A stretch of DNA of 54,244 nucleotides from a virus, in the IMG/VR virus record IMGVR_UViG_3300025646_000052, positions 1 through 54,244 of that record; one strand, given 5' to 3'. Position 1 is the stretch's first letter. Every line of letters begins with the position of its first letter. The notes below the pieces were generated by a model. That model was not told the DNA's origin and searched no databases. It saw nothing but the letters and a program-made list of their open reading frames with translations. Below, in pieces: positions 41,085 through 49,900 of this stretch. The position numbers and the translations under genes are program-made.

Positions 41085-43205
41085 ATGGCAGAAACATTAA
41101 TCTCCCCAGGAGTATTAGCTAGAGAAAACGACCAGTCTCAAGTTAGTAGCTTACCTATACAGGCGGGTGCCGCTATCATAGGCCCTACAGTAAAAGGACC
41201 AGTTGAAATCCCAACACTTGTTAGCTCTTACAATGACTACACAAATAGATTTGGTACAACTTTCATTAGTGGTGGTGAACAATACACTTACTTTACTTCA
41301 ATAGCTGCTTACAATTATTTTAATAATGGAGGTACTTCATTATTAGTATCTAGAGTAGTAGCTGGAGGTGGTTCAACTTATACACCTGCTACTTCAAGTG
41401 ATATTACAAATAACCAAAGTGTAACAGCTGGTAAATTTGCTACTGCTAGCTTTGCTTTAGCAGCTGCATTTAGTGATGGAGACGAAGTTCGCGTAACTGG
41501 TAGTTTTGGTCTCTACCGCTTTGTTGCTTCAGCGACCCCAGTTCCTGCAGATGATACTGATGGTTTACTTTATTTCTTCTCTACAGGTTCATCTGTTGGT
41601 CAATCACTTGCTAACTTAACAGCTTCAATGGGCCAAGCTACTGCTCTTGGTGGTACACTTACTTTTGTTTCAGAATCAGGTGTAGGTTTAGCAATTTCAT
41701 CTTCAGCATCTGGTTCTACTTATAACGGAGTAATTTTCTCAACTGGATCAGCTTCAAGCTTCGCAGATCAAGCTACTTTAGGTGGTGGTGTAAACGGTGA
41801 TAGTGCCGTAGCTCTTGTTCTTGAAACCCTTAGTGAGGGTACTATCATGAATAGCACTAGCTCTTTAGACTCAAACGGTGCTTTAGCAAGCGGTTCATCA
41901 GATAACATTAGATGGCAAATTGTTACTAGTAATACTTCATCTGGTACTTTTGATTTAGTAATTAGAAGAGGTGATGATAATGCTAATGAAACTAATGTAT
42001 TAGAAACTTGGACTAACTTATCACTTGACCCAACAGTACCTAACTTCGTATCTAAAGTAATTGGTAACTATAAATTAGCTTTAAGTGCTGATAATTCTCA
42101 AATTGAAATCTCTGGATCATATCCTAATGCTTCTAGATTTGTAAGAGTAAAATCAGTAAACGCTACCACTCCAAATTACTTTGATAACTCAGGAGCTCCT
42201 AAATCAGCGTACACAGCTTCTCTTCCAGTTGTAGCTAGTGGCTCATTTGGAAACGCTATTGGTAATATGGAAGCTAATGCTGGAAACAAATATTACAATA
42301 ATATTATCAGTGGAGTAACTAACTCTCAAGGCTTAACAGGTTCAGACTATGCTGCTATGATTACTCTTCTTGCAAACCAAGATGCATACCAGTACAATAT
42401 GATCGCAGCCCCAGGTTTATTTGACACAGCTAATGTAACTAGTGCTGGAATGGTATCTCAAGTTACTTCATTAATTTCTAACGCACAAAATAGAGGTGAT
42501 CATATTTTAATATTAGATCAAAACCTTTATGGATCTACTGTTGCAAATGCTACAACAGCTGCTGCTACTAGAAATACTTCATACGCTGCTACTTACTGGC
42601 CTTGGTTACAAACCAATGACCCAGATACAGGTGAAAACGTTTGGGTTCCAGCTTCAGCAATGATTCCTGGAGTATATGCTCAAAACGATTCAGTTTCTTA
42701 TGCTTGGTTTGCCCCAGCAGGTATTAACAGAGGTGGTTTAAGTAACGTAACTAGAGCTGAAAAGACATTAACTCAAGCTAACAGAGACACATTATACACA
42801 GGAAAAGTTAACCCAATTGCTACATTCCCAGGAACTGGTGTTGTAGTATACGGACAGAAAACACTTCAAACTAGAGCTACAGCTCTCGACCGTGTAAACG
42901 TTCGTAGATTGTTAATTGAACTTAAATCATTTATTTCTCAAGTAGCTAATAATTTAGTATTTGAACAAAACACAATTGCTACTAGAAATAGATTCTTAGC
43001 TCAAGTAAATCCTTACTTAGAACAAGTTCAACAACAACAAGGCTTGTATGCGTTCAGAGTAATCATGGATGATACTAACAACACAGCTGATGTAATTGAT
43101 AGAAACCAGTTAATTGGCCAGATCTTCATCCAACCAACTAAGACAGCTGAATTTATTTACCTCGACTTCAACATCTTACCAACTGGTGCTACTTTCCCAG
43201 CATAA
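41085..43205 (+). CDS. Contractile tail sheath protein (T4 gp18-like)
   Basis: 706 aa (T4 gp18: 659). Opening SPGVLARENDQS, AAIIGPTVKGPVEIPTLVSS and YFNNGGTSLLVSRVV are typical of phage sheaths; the C-terminal part with NVRRLLIELKSFISQVANNL and FEQNTIATRNRFLAQVNPYL is the conserved sheath core that binds the tube. A variable Ser/Ala/Thr-rich region (about residues 90-290) is an outer domain. It forms the contractile layer that drives the tube into the cell. The tube gene follows. Confidence 0.94.
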   Translation: MAETLISPGVLARENDQSQVSSLPIQAGAAIIGPTVKGPVEIPTLVSSYNDYTNRFGTTFISGGEQYTYFTSIAAYNYFNNGGTSLLVSRVVAGGGSTYTPATSSDITNNQSVTAGKFATASFALAAAFSDGDEVRVTGSFGLYRFVASATPVPADDTDGLLYFFSTGSSVGQSLANLTASMGQATALGGTLTFVSESGVGLAISSSASGSTYNGVIFSTGSASSFADQATLGGGVNGDSAVALVLETLSEGTIMNSTSSLDSNGALASGSSDNIRWQIVTSNTSSGTFDLVIRRGDDNANETNVLETWTNLSLDPTVPNFVSKVIGNYKLALSADNSQIEISGSYPNASRFVRVKSVNATTPNYFDNSGAPKSAYTASLPVVASGSFGNAIGNMEANAGNKYYNNIISGVTNSQGLTGSDYAAMITLLANQDAYQYNMIAAPGLFDTANVTSAGMVSQVTSLISNAQNRGDHILILDQNLYGSTVANATTAAATRNTSYAATYWPWLQTNDPDTGENVWVPASAMIPGVYAQNDSVSYAWFAPAGINRGGLSNVTRAEKTLTQANRDTLYTGKVNPIATFPGTGVVVYGQKTLQTRATALDRVNVRRLLIELKSFISQVANNLVFEQNTIATRNRFLAQVNPYLEQVQQQQGLYAFRVIMDDTNNTADVIDRNQLIGQIFIQPTKTAEFIYLDFNILPTGATFPA

Positions 43206-43219
43206 AAGTTTAAAGTTTG

Positions 43220-43229
43220 AATATTTATA
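43220..43229 (+). promoter_or_regulatory. AATATTTATA late-signal motif
   Basis: Exact motif copy, 25 bases before the tube ATG at 43255. Confidence 0.45.
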
Positions 43230-43254
43230 ATAGAACAATTAATATAAACGCAAA

Positions 43255-43743
43255 ATGGCAGTATTAGACTCTAACGAAATTTTCTTCACGGCGTTTGAAC
43301 CAAAAGTACAGAATAGATTTATTATGTACGTTGGTGGAATTCCTTCATACACAATTAAAGGTATCTCATCTGTAGGTTTTTCGCAAGAAGAAATTATGTT
43401 AAACCATATTAACGTTTACCGCAAAATTAAAGGTAAATTAAAGTGGAATGATTTAACAATGACTTTATTTGATCCAATTACTCCTTCAGGCGCACAAGCC
43501 GTAATGGAGTGGGTTCGTTTACACCACGAATCAGTAACTGGTAGAGATGGTTATAGTGATTTCTATAAGAAAGACGTTACTATCGATGTATTAGGTCCTG
43601 TAGGTGATATCGTTTCTGAATGGATTATTAAAGGTGCATTTATTAAAGCCGCTGAATTTGGTGAATATAACTGGGATAATGATACTGCTGCCCAAAATAT
43701 CACTGTAACCCTCGGTATGGATTATTGTGTACTAAACTTCTAA
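43255..43743 (+). CDS. Tail tube protein (T4 gp19-like)
   Basis: 162 aa, almost exactly the T4 gp19 length (163). FEPKVQNRFIMYVGGIPSYT, the loop IKGKLKWNDLTMTLFDPITP and WDNDTAAQNITVTLGMDYC are the standard tube signature. It forms the inner tube for DNA passage. It follows the sheath gene and precedes a strong terminator, so sheath and tube form one unit. Confidence 0.92.
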   Translation: MAVLDSNEIFFTAFEPKVQNRFIMYVGGIPSYTIKGISSVGFSQEEIMLNHINVYRKIKGKLKWNDLTMTLFDPITPSGAQAVMEWVRLHHESVTGRDGYSDFYKKDVTIDVLGPVGDIVSEWIIKGAFIKAAEFGEYNWDNDTAAQNITVTLGMDYCVLNF

Positions 43744-43768
43744 TAAAAGTTTACATAAAATTAAATTT

Positions 43769-43797
43769 GAGCTTGGCTTTGCCAAGCTCTTTTTTTA
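43769..43797 (+). terminator. Rho-independent terminator after the tube gene
   Basis: GAGCTTGGC (43769-43777), loop TTT, GCCAAGCTC (43781-43789), then T run. Perfect 9-bp stem. Confidence 0.93.
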
Positions 43798-43807
43798 TAT
43801 TGTATTT

Positions 43808-43829
43808 ACTATAAGAGAAGTTCTTTGAC
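43808..43829 (+). repeat. Left arm of inverted repeat flanking a small membrane-protein gene
   Basis: 22 bases, ACTATAAGAGAAG then TTCTTTGAC. Nearly the reverse complement of 44166-44187; the two arms differ only by two one-base indels. Confidence 0.7.
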
Positions 43830-43849
43830 ACTTAATACTAAACAAAACT

Positions 43850-44155
43850 ATGGAAACACTATCTTTTACTATAGGTGTGCTTGCTGTGATTGATCTTTTG
43901 ATCGTTGCAGGTACGTTTTTGGTCTTAAAGACATTAAACATTACCCGCAAACAAGCGGAATCTACTCAACGAGAGCTAGAAGCTAACGTTAGAGAACTAC
44001 ATTATGAGGTAGAACGCTACCGAAATGATTTATATAATGAAATTAAAAATGTCGAGAACAATGTTGTTCGACATACCGACTCTCGAGTCGATAAACTAGA
44101 ATCTAAAGTGTATAAAGATTTCGATCTTTATCGCACACAAGGTCGTCAATATTAA
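43850..44155 (+). CDS. Small membrane protein with coiled coil, 101 aa
   Basis: One N-terminal transmembrane helix (FTIGVLAVIDLLIVAGTFLV, about residues 6-25) followed by a highly charged coiled-coil region (ITRKQAESTQRELEANVREL; YNEIKNVENNVV). Likely anchored in the inner membrane with the helix in the cytoplasm or periplasm. It is flanked by nearly matching 22-base inverted repeats (43808-43829 and 44166-44187) and stands alone after the tube terminator, unlike its tightly packed neighbours. An insertion or a separately regulated gene is possible. Function unknown. Confidence 0.7.
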   Translation: METLSFTIGVLAVIDLLIVAGTFLVLKTLNITRKQAESTQRELEANVRELHYEVERYRNDLYNEIKNVENNVVRHTDSRVDKLESKVYKDFDLYRTQGRQY

Positions 44156-44165
44156 TAAATAATTC

Positions 44166-44187
44166 GTCAAAGACTTCTCTTTATAGT
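44166..44187 (+). repeat. Right arm of inverted repeat flanking the membrane-protein gene
   Basis: 22 bases, GTCAAAGACTTC then TCTTTATAGT, the near reverse complement of 43808-43829. Its last bases overlap a late-signal motif copy at 44185. Confidence 0.7.
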
Positions 44188-44194
44188 ATTTATA
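44185..44194 (+). promoter_or_regulatory. AGTATTTATA late-signal motif
   Basis: One-base variant, 32 bases before the ATG at 44227, overlapping the right inverted-repeat arm. Confidence 0.4.
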
Positions 44195-44226
44195 TATGAT
44201 ACACAGTTGCAACTAATTAAAAATCT

Positions 44227-44979
44227 ATGGAAAACGAAACACCAAAATTTAAATTCCCTACTGAAACAGTAGAACTCCCATCAAAAGGTTGGTTATACCC
44301 TGAAGGGCACCCATTATCAAGCGGTACAGTTGAAATGAAGTACATGACCGCAAAAGAAGAAGACATTTTAACTAACCAAAGTTATATTAAGCAAGGTATA
44401 GCTGTTGATAAACTTTTACAATCTGTAATTGTTACTAAATGTAACTTAGATGATTTAGTTACAGGTGATAAAAATTCCTTATTAGTAGCTGCTCGAGTTT
44501 TAGGCTATGGTAAAGACTATTCATTTACATACAATGAAGAAGAAATCACTGTAGATCTATCAGCCCTCCCAGCTAAAGAATTAAATACAACCTTAGTTAC
44601 TAAAGGTGTAAATGAATTCCCATTTACTCTTCCCCATTCAGGAACTAAGATTACTTTTAAAATTCTTACAGGTCACGATGATACTGCTATGACTAATGAA
44701 ATTAAAGGTATGAAACGAGTTCAAAAGAACTTCTCAGCAGATTCTTCATTAAGACTTAAATATATGATCACTTCTGTTGAAGGTGATTCTGAAAAACAAA
44801 CTATTCGTGATTTTGTAGATAATTATCTTTTAGCACGTGATTCTACAGCTTTAAGATCATACTACAAAGAAGTTGCTCCAGATACTAAAATGACTTTTAT
44901 TTATGAAGGAGAAAACGGCGAAGAGGAGGTCGCTATTCCTTTAGAAGTTCAATTTCTTTGGCCTGACGCCCGAGCATAG
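44227..44979 (+). CDS. Baseplate / tail assembly chaperone (T4 gp26/gp51-like)
   Basis: 250 aa. The opening (VELPSKGWLYPEGHPLSSGT, EMKYMTAKEEDILTNQ) and VDKLLQSVIV match the T4 baseplate protein family that includes gp26 and gp51. The protein ends in EVQFLWPDARA. It lies one coding step before the tape measure gene, the usual position of tail assembly chaperones. The next frame continues at once with protein-like sequence, so a longer frameshifted product is likely (see the finding at 44945). Confidence 0.72.
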   Translation: MENETPKFKFPTETVELPSKGWLYPEGHPLSSGTVEMKYMTAKEEDILTNQSYIKQGIAVDKLLQSVIVTKCNLDDLVTGDKNSLLVAARVLGYGKDYSFTYNEEEITVDLSALPAKELNTTLVTKGVNEFPFTLPHSGTKITFKILTGHDDTAMTNEIKGMKRVQKNFSADSSLRLKYMITSVEGDSEKQTIRDFVDNYLLARDSTALRSYYKEVAPDTKMTFIYEGENGEEEVAIPLEVQFLWPDARA

Positions 44980-44986
44980 ACTTTTA

Positions 44987-45256
44987 GTGTTTCAACAGAT
45001 ACACGATATAGTGTATAATGGTCAAGGAGGTTATTCATGGGGAGAAGTATACGATTTTCCAATTTGGTTAAGAAGAGCTACAATTAATTTCTTAAATAAA
45101 TCTATAGATGCTAGAAATAAAGCTGATGAAAAAGCTTATAATAATTCTACTTCTAAAACTGGAAAAACTTCTACTACTACTAATTTAGATTGGGGTAATC
45201 CTGATAAAAGTAAGATTAAACCTCCATCTTATGTTACAAAGGCATCAAAAAAATGA
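44987..45256 (+). CDS. Possible frameshift extension of the tail assembly chaperone
   Basis: The first possible start is GTG at 44987 (VFQQIHDIVYNGQGGYSWGE), without clear ribosome-binding site. The same frame is open back to 44945 and encodes KFNFFGLTPEHRLLVFQQIH, which looks like real protein and overlaps the last 35 bases of the upstream gene in the +1 frame. The layout resembles G and G-T type chaperones before a tape measure gene. QIHDIVYNGQGGYSW and DFPIWLRRATINF resemble the C-terminal part of gp51-like proteins. It ends inside a terminator stem. Confidence 0.6.
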   Translation: MFQQIHDIVYNGQGGYSWGEVYDFPIWLRRATINFLNKSIDARNKADEKAYNNSTSKTGKTSTTTNLDWGNPDKSKIKPPSYVTKASKK

Positions 45257-45264
45257 TGCCTTTT
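45241..45264 (+). terminator. Rho-independent terminator overlapping the stop codon
   Basis: GGCATC (45241-45246), loop of A residues, GATGCC (45255-45260), then four T. The stop TGA is within the right side, so translation may influence folding. Medium strength. Confidence 0.6.
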
Positions 45265-45274
45265 AATATTTATA
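45265..45274 (+). promoter_or_regulatory. AATATTTATA late-signal motif
   Basis: Exact motif directly after the terminator, 19 bases before the tape measure ATG at 45294. Terminator followed at once by this motif supports a promoter role. Confidence 0.5.
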
Positions 45275-45293
45275 CGAGTACAATATTCTAATT

Positions 45294-47924
45294 ATGGCTA
45301 AAGGCGACGAAAAACTAGAACAATTAAAAGCTGATCTTATAGCAGAACAAAATGAAGCATTAGGAGATCAGCTAAGCATATCTTCTCAGTTAGCCACTCA
45401 AATGTCTTTAATGTATAAGTACATGAAAGATAAAACAGAATTAGATAAGCAAGCAGTTGATCTTTCAAAACAAAATGCTAAAATAGCAAGAGATTTAAAA
45501 CTAGATATTGATGATCAGGCTTCTACTCAAAAACAGTTAGTAAAAATAGCTGAACAACGAAATAAAATAGAAAGAGTAAAGAAAGGCTTATTAAAAGACG
45601 CTTCTAATGATTTAAAAAACGAAGTTGCTTTATTTAAATCTAGAGAAAAAGACTTAACTAAACAACTAGAATTAGGAAAAATTACTGAAGAACAATATTC
45701 TGAACGACTTCGTGGTTTAGAATCTCAATTATCTATAGAAGCTAAACAAATCATCAATTTAGATAGACAAGCTGCCCAATTAGGAAAAATAGGAGAAATA
45801 CTTGCAGATCAAGAACGAAGGCAAAAAAACATAAATAACGCTATGGGCATACTAGGCAAAAGTGCTGAAGGTGCTAGCAAATTCCTCAATAAAATAGGAC
45901 TCTCAGGTGTAGCTAAAGTTTTCCAAGGTGCCGCTGACAGTGCTCGTGATGCTGCTAAGAAAGTTACCGATATGGGTGATAAAGGGGCAGGTGCTATGGG
46001 TAAATTAAAAGTAGCAGTAGCTGCCGTAGGTGGCGCTCTTAAAGCTCTAGCAGCAGGTGGTATTATAGGAATTTTAACTACGCTTTACCAACAGTTTGTA
46101 AAGTATGGAGAAATGGGTCTTGAATCTATTAAAAGAACTAGTGAACAAGCTACTCAATTATCTCGAAATTTAGGTGTAAGTGCTGCAAAAGGTCAAGAAT
46201 TAGCAGCTTCTGCTCGTTCTGTTGGTATGGCTATGGGAATGACAGGAGATATGGCCGTAAACTCAGCTAAAGAAATCTACAGTTCTATTAATGGTGCTGA
46301 AAAACTATCTAAAGAAACCCAAAAAACATTTATGCAGTTAAATGTATTTGCTGGAATGTCAGCAGATAATTTAGCTACTTTTTATAAATTCGCAAAACAA
46401 AGTGGTCAAGAAGCAGGTACAATGGTTAAAAATATGGTTGACACTGCTACCCAATCAATAAAAAACCTTAAACTTAACGTAAGCCAGAAAAAACTGTTAA
46501 GTGAGGTTGCACAAGTATCTAGAGCTACTCAAGTTGCTTTTAAAGGTCAAGGGACTGAATTAGTTAAAGTGGTAGCTCAAGCTACTAAATTAGGTCTTTC
46601 TTTATCTAAAGTTGAAAAAACTATGGATAGCCTTTTAAATTTTGAAGACTCTATTTCAGCTGAAATGGAAGCTCAACTTTTAACAGGAATGAATCTTGAT
46701 TTAAGTAAAGCTAGAGCATTAGCTTTAGATGATGATCGTGCAGGAGTAATGGAGGAAATTACTAAACAAGGCATTACTCAAGAAAAATTTGCAAGTTTAG
46801 ATCGTATTAGCAAAGAAGCTATAGCTAAAACTTTAGGCATGTCCTCTGAAGAAATGGCAGACATGTTAGCAGGAGCAAAAGAAAACGTTTCTGAGAACCA
46901 GCAAATGATAGATCTCCAAAGCCAAGGATTAGCAGCAATGACTTCAATGGTCTCAGTTCAAGAACAACTTCTTAAAATGGAACAAGACCGACAAGATGCA
47001 TTAGCGGGAACAGGTGACCAGTTTCTTGGCTTTAAAAAAACTCTTCAGGATATCCAAATGAAAATACTTCCTTATATCAATATCATTTTCGAAGAAATTG
47101 GAAAATTGTTAAATGAAAGTTTAGGAGAAGTAAATGAAATGACTGGTACCTTTGAATTAACAGATGAAAAAGCGGCAGAATTTAGAGAAACTGTACGAGA
47201 AGTACTTGATGTCTTTAGAACTATTAAAGATATTGTAGGATGGATTTATGATAAATTTGGTGCTTGGGGTGTAATATTAGCTCCTATGGTAGGAAAGCAA
47301 TTACCTGGTATGGTTGGAAGTATAGGTAAGTATCTTTTTACTCAAAGACAAGTTTTAGATGATGCTGGTAAATTAGTAGGTAAACAATCTAGATTTAAAG
47401 ATCTTGTAGATGGTTCTGGAAAATTAATGAAACAAGTAGGTGGCTATATTGGTGATGGTATAAAAGCTATGGGTAAATTTATAGGTAAGATAGCTGCAGC
47501 TGCTTACAAATTTTTAGCTCAAGCTGTTTCTTCAATTTGGAGCGCTTTTATGATGTTAGGTCCTATAGCAGGTCCAATAGCAGCAGGTGCTGCTACTGCT
47601 GCTATAGGTGCACTCGCTTACAGATACCTTGCTAAAGGTGACGACATTGTATCTCCTGGCTATGGAAAACGTACTCTATACGGCCCTGAAGGCGCTATCG
47701 CATTAAACGATAAAGACACAGTAATTGCAGGTACTAAATTATTTGGAGACGACGTTATAAGTGCTCCTAAAGGTACAGTAAGTATGGACAATAGTGCTAT
47801 GGCTAATGAACTCGCAGCTATTAAAACATTATTAAGTGATTTAACTAGTCGACCATCTGTAGTAGAAATGGATGGACGTAAAGTTGGAGAAACTATGAGA
47901 TTAGGATCATTTGCTACTCAATAA
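45294..47924 (+). CDS. Tape measure protein
   Basis: 876 aa, mostly helical. An N-terminal coiled coil (residues about 1-190; QLKADLIAEQNEALGDQLSI, LSKQNAKIARDLKLDIDD) is followed by hydrophobic Ala/Gly-rich segments near 240-265 and 760-780 (GPIAGPIAAGAATAAIGALA). The C-terminal KGDDIVSPGYGKRTLYGPEG and ALNDKDTVIAGT is typical of myovirus tape measures. It sets tail length and takes the T4 gp29 role. Located after the assembly chaperones and before baseplate genes, as expected. Confidence 0.85.
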   Translation: MAKGDEKLEQLKADLIAEQNEALGDQLSISSQLATQMSLMYKYMKDKTELDKQAVDLSKQNAKIARDLKLDIDDQASTQKQLVKIAEQRNKIERVKKGLLKDASNDLKNEVALFKSREKDLTKQLELGKITEEQYSERLRGLESQLSIEAKQIINLDRQAAQLGKIGEILADQERRQKNINNAMGILGKSAEGASKFLNKIGLSGVAKVFQGAADSARDAAKKVTDMGDKGAGAMGKLKVAVAAVGGALKALAAGGIIGILTTLYQQFVKYGEMGLESIKRTSEQATQLSRNLGVSAAKGQELAASARSVGMAMGMTGDMAVNSAKEIYSSINGAEKLSKETQKTFMQLNVFAGMSADNLATFYKFAKQSGQEAGTMVKNMVDTATQSIKNLKLNVSQKKLLSEVAQVSRATQVAFKGQGTELVKVVAQATKLGLSLSKVEKTMDSLLNFEDSISAEMEAQLLTGMNLDLSKARALALDDDRAGVMEEITKQGITQEKFASLDRISKEAIAKTLGMSSEEMADMLAGAKENVSENQQMIDLQSQGLAAMTSMVSVQEQLLKMEQDRQDALAGTGDQFLGFKKTLQDIQMKILPYINIIFEEIGKLLNESLGEVNEMTGTFELTDEKAAEFRETVREVLDVFRTIKDIVGWIYDKFGAWGVILAPMVGKQLPGMVGSIGKYLFTQRQVLDDAGKLVGKQSRFKDLVDGSGKLMKQVGGYIGDGIKAMGKFIGKIAAAAYKFLAQAVSSIWSAFMMLGPIAGPIAAGAATAAIGALAYRYLAKGDDIVSPGYGKRTLYGPEGAIALNDKDTVIAGTKLFGDDVISAPKGTVSMDNSAMANELAAIKTLLSDLTSRPSVVEMDGRKVGETMRLGSFATQ

Positions 47925-47930
47925 AAAAAT

Positions 47931-47940
47931 AATATTTATA
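47931..47940 (+). promoter_or_regulatory. AATATTTATA late-signal motif
   Basis: Exact motif followed by ACATATAA, 32 bases before the ATG at 47973. Confidence 0.45.
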
Positions 47941-47972
47941 ACATATAATATTAACCCTTAAATTAAATTATT

Positions 47973-48140
47973 ATGTCACATCATGATATTGACTTAGGAA
48001 GTAGATACTACCGTGGTGGTTCAAGACTAGATCCACGTGGTGGTAATGGTCAAAACACCGGAGGAGGAAACGATCCTAAAAACAAATATGGTAATAAAAA
48101 TCCATACGGAACAGGAGGAGATCGTCCACCAAAACCATAA
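47973..48140 (+). CDS. Small Gly/Asn/Pro-rich protein, 55 aa
   Basis: ATG TCA CAT start, TAA at 48140, between tape measure and baseplate genes. The sequence is hydrophilic and repetitive in feel (MSHHDIDLGSRYYRGGSRLD, then NTGGGNDPKN and GTGGDRPPKP). It has its own late-signal motif and fills the gap completely, with 10 bases to the next ATG. No membrane helix or enzyme motif. Probably disordered; function unknown. Confidence 0.55.
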   Translation: MSHHDIDLGSRYYRGGSRLDPRGGNGQNTGGGNDPKNKYGNKNPYGTGGDRPPKP

Positions 48141-48150
48141 TCCAAATTAA

Positions 48151-49899
48151 ATGCCTTTAATAGACTTAAAATCTGACCTTAGAGATCTAAAATACAGTAA
48201 AGATCTACCAGGTGGGGGAACTAGTAATCAACCCTATATTACTACCGATATCCCAGCCTATACTGATCCTTATGGTACACCACCTGGGGCATCGGGGTTA
48301 GATTTTATTCTTAGAGGTGGTGGAAAATATGATACCTATGTAAGTGATCAATATAGTAGAGTAAAAGATCTACTAGAAGATACATCTTTACTTGGGGGAA
48401 ATATTGGGGAAAATTGGAAAAGTAAACAAGTAGCTTTATCAAGACAGTCAACTTGGCGTTTCCTATTCAGCCTCCCAATATCTCAAATATATGACAAAAA
48501 ACAAACTTTAGATCAACTTAGTGGAGGAGTAACTATTCCTGGGTTAAATATTCCTGGGTTTAATATAAATGTCCCTGAATTTAGAGGTGGTATTTTTAGT
48601 TATGGTGGTAACATTGGATTTGGAGGAGCTCAATTACCATCAGTTAATTTTCCTCACCTCTACAAACAAGGAGGAATTTCTATGCCTTCATTAGGATGGG
48701 CTAATCCTTTAAATTATACCAATGCTTATAAAGCAGCAGACCGAATTAAGATGAATCGAATGATTAATCTTTATAAAACTAAAGTCTCTACTTATGTAAA
48801 TGGTAAGGATCAAGCATATCAAATAGCTAATAGTGCTATATTGGGGGTTGCCCCTGAAATTGTTCCTGGTTCTGATTTGTTATTACAAACTTATTATGGA
48901 GGTACCGATAATTATGGAGGTCAAGTTTCTATTATTCCTCGCCACGTATTTTCAACTAATAAAAAACGTAGTTTTGGAGATGGTGTATTAACATACGATC
49001 AAAATATTTTAGGTAAAGTAACTTATGAAAGTGATGCTGGAAAATTAGGCAAAATCTATGGACCTAATAGTATAGCTCAATTAATTGACTTTAGACGAGT
49101 TATTAATACACAACTTAACTTAACCCCAGAAGAAGAAAAGTTACTTCCAAGTACTGATTATAATACTTTTAATAGAATATCTACCTATAATACAGGTGAT
49201 CCTGGACAAAGAGGACTAATTAGAAATAATCCAAATAAAGGAGTTCGAGGAGCAGATGGTAAACCTACATTGGTTACTACTGACCATATTGCTATGAAAC
49301 CCTTACTTACCAATACCGACGATATTCTTAATGATGATATGATCAAATTTAAAATCTCAGCAGTAGACCCTGACCAACCTTCAAATAGAATATGGTTTAA
49401 TTTTAGAGCATTTTTAGGTAAAGTCTCAGACGGATTCCGTGCTAAATATCAATCTTATAATTATATTGGTCGAGCTGAAAGTTTTTATAAGTACCAATCG
49501 TTTGATAGAAGTATGGGAGTTGAGTTTACTGTAGCAGTTCAATCACGACAAGAACAATATACTCAATACCAAAAATTAAATTATTTAGCATCTTTAACAG
49601 CTCCTAATTATAAAGATGGTTTTATGAGAGGAAATATTACTTATTTAACTATAGGAGACTGGTTTAATGATGTACCCGGAGTATTAACCTCAGTAAAATT
49701 AAGCATCCCAGATCAAGCTTCATGGGAAATTGCTAGAAATGATGATGGAACTGTTGATGATACAATAGCTCAATTACCTTTTGTAGTTGAAGTTAGTCTT
49801 GATTTTGAACCAATCCACAACTTTGTACCACAAAGAGGTTCTAAGTTTATTGGGTATGATATAAACACTAACCAAAACGAATTAGTTACAATAGAATAA
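48151..49899 (+). CDS. Putative baseplate / tube-cap structural protein (gp48/gp54-like end)
   Basis: 582 aa. The N-terminal half is Gly/Pro-rich (PGLNIPGFNINVPEFRGGIF) without known motif. The C-terminal part (FYKYQSFDRSMGVEFTVAVQ; LNYLASLTAPNYKDGFMRGN; TIGDWFNDVPGVLTSVKLSI; FEPIHNFVPQRGSKFIGY) has the beta pattern of tail-tube-like proteins that cap the tube at the baseplate (gp48/gp54 in T4). It follows the tape measure and precedes the gp53-like gene, as expected for this role. Medium confidence. Confidence 0.6.
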   Translation: MPLIDLKSDLRDLKYSKDLPGGGTSNQPYITTDIPAYTDPYGTPPGASGLDFILRGGGKYDTYVSDQYSRVKDLLEDTSLLGGNIGENWKSKQVALSRQSTWRFLFSLPISQIYDKKQTLDQLSGGVTIPGLNIPGFNINVPEFRGGIFSYGGNIGFGGAQLPSVNFPHLYKQGGISMPSLGWANPLNYTNAYKAADRIKMNRMINLYKTKVSTYVNGKDQAYQIANSAILGVAPEIVPGSDLLLQTYYGGTDNYGGQVSIIPRHVFSTNKKRSFGDGVLTYDQNILGKVTYESDAGKLGKIYGPNSIAQLIDFRRVINTQLNLTPEEEKLLPSTDYNTFNRISTYNTGDPGQRGLIRNNPNKGVRGADGKPTLVTTDHIAMKPLLTNTDDILNDDMIKFKISAVDPDQPSNRIWFNFRAFLGKVSDGFRAKYQSYNYIGRAESFYKYQSFDRSMGVEFTVAVQSRQEQYTQYQKLNYLASLTAPNYKDGFMRGNITYLTIGDWFNDVPGVLTSVKLSIPDQASWEIARNDDGTVDDTIAQLPFVVEVSLDFEPIHNFVPQRGSKFIGYDINTNQNELVTIE

Positions 49900-49900
49900 A

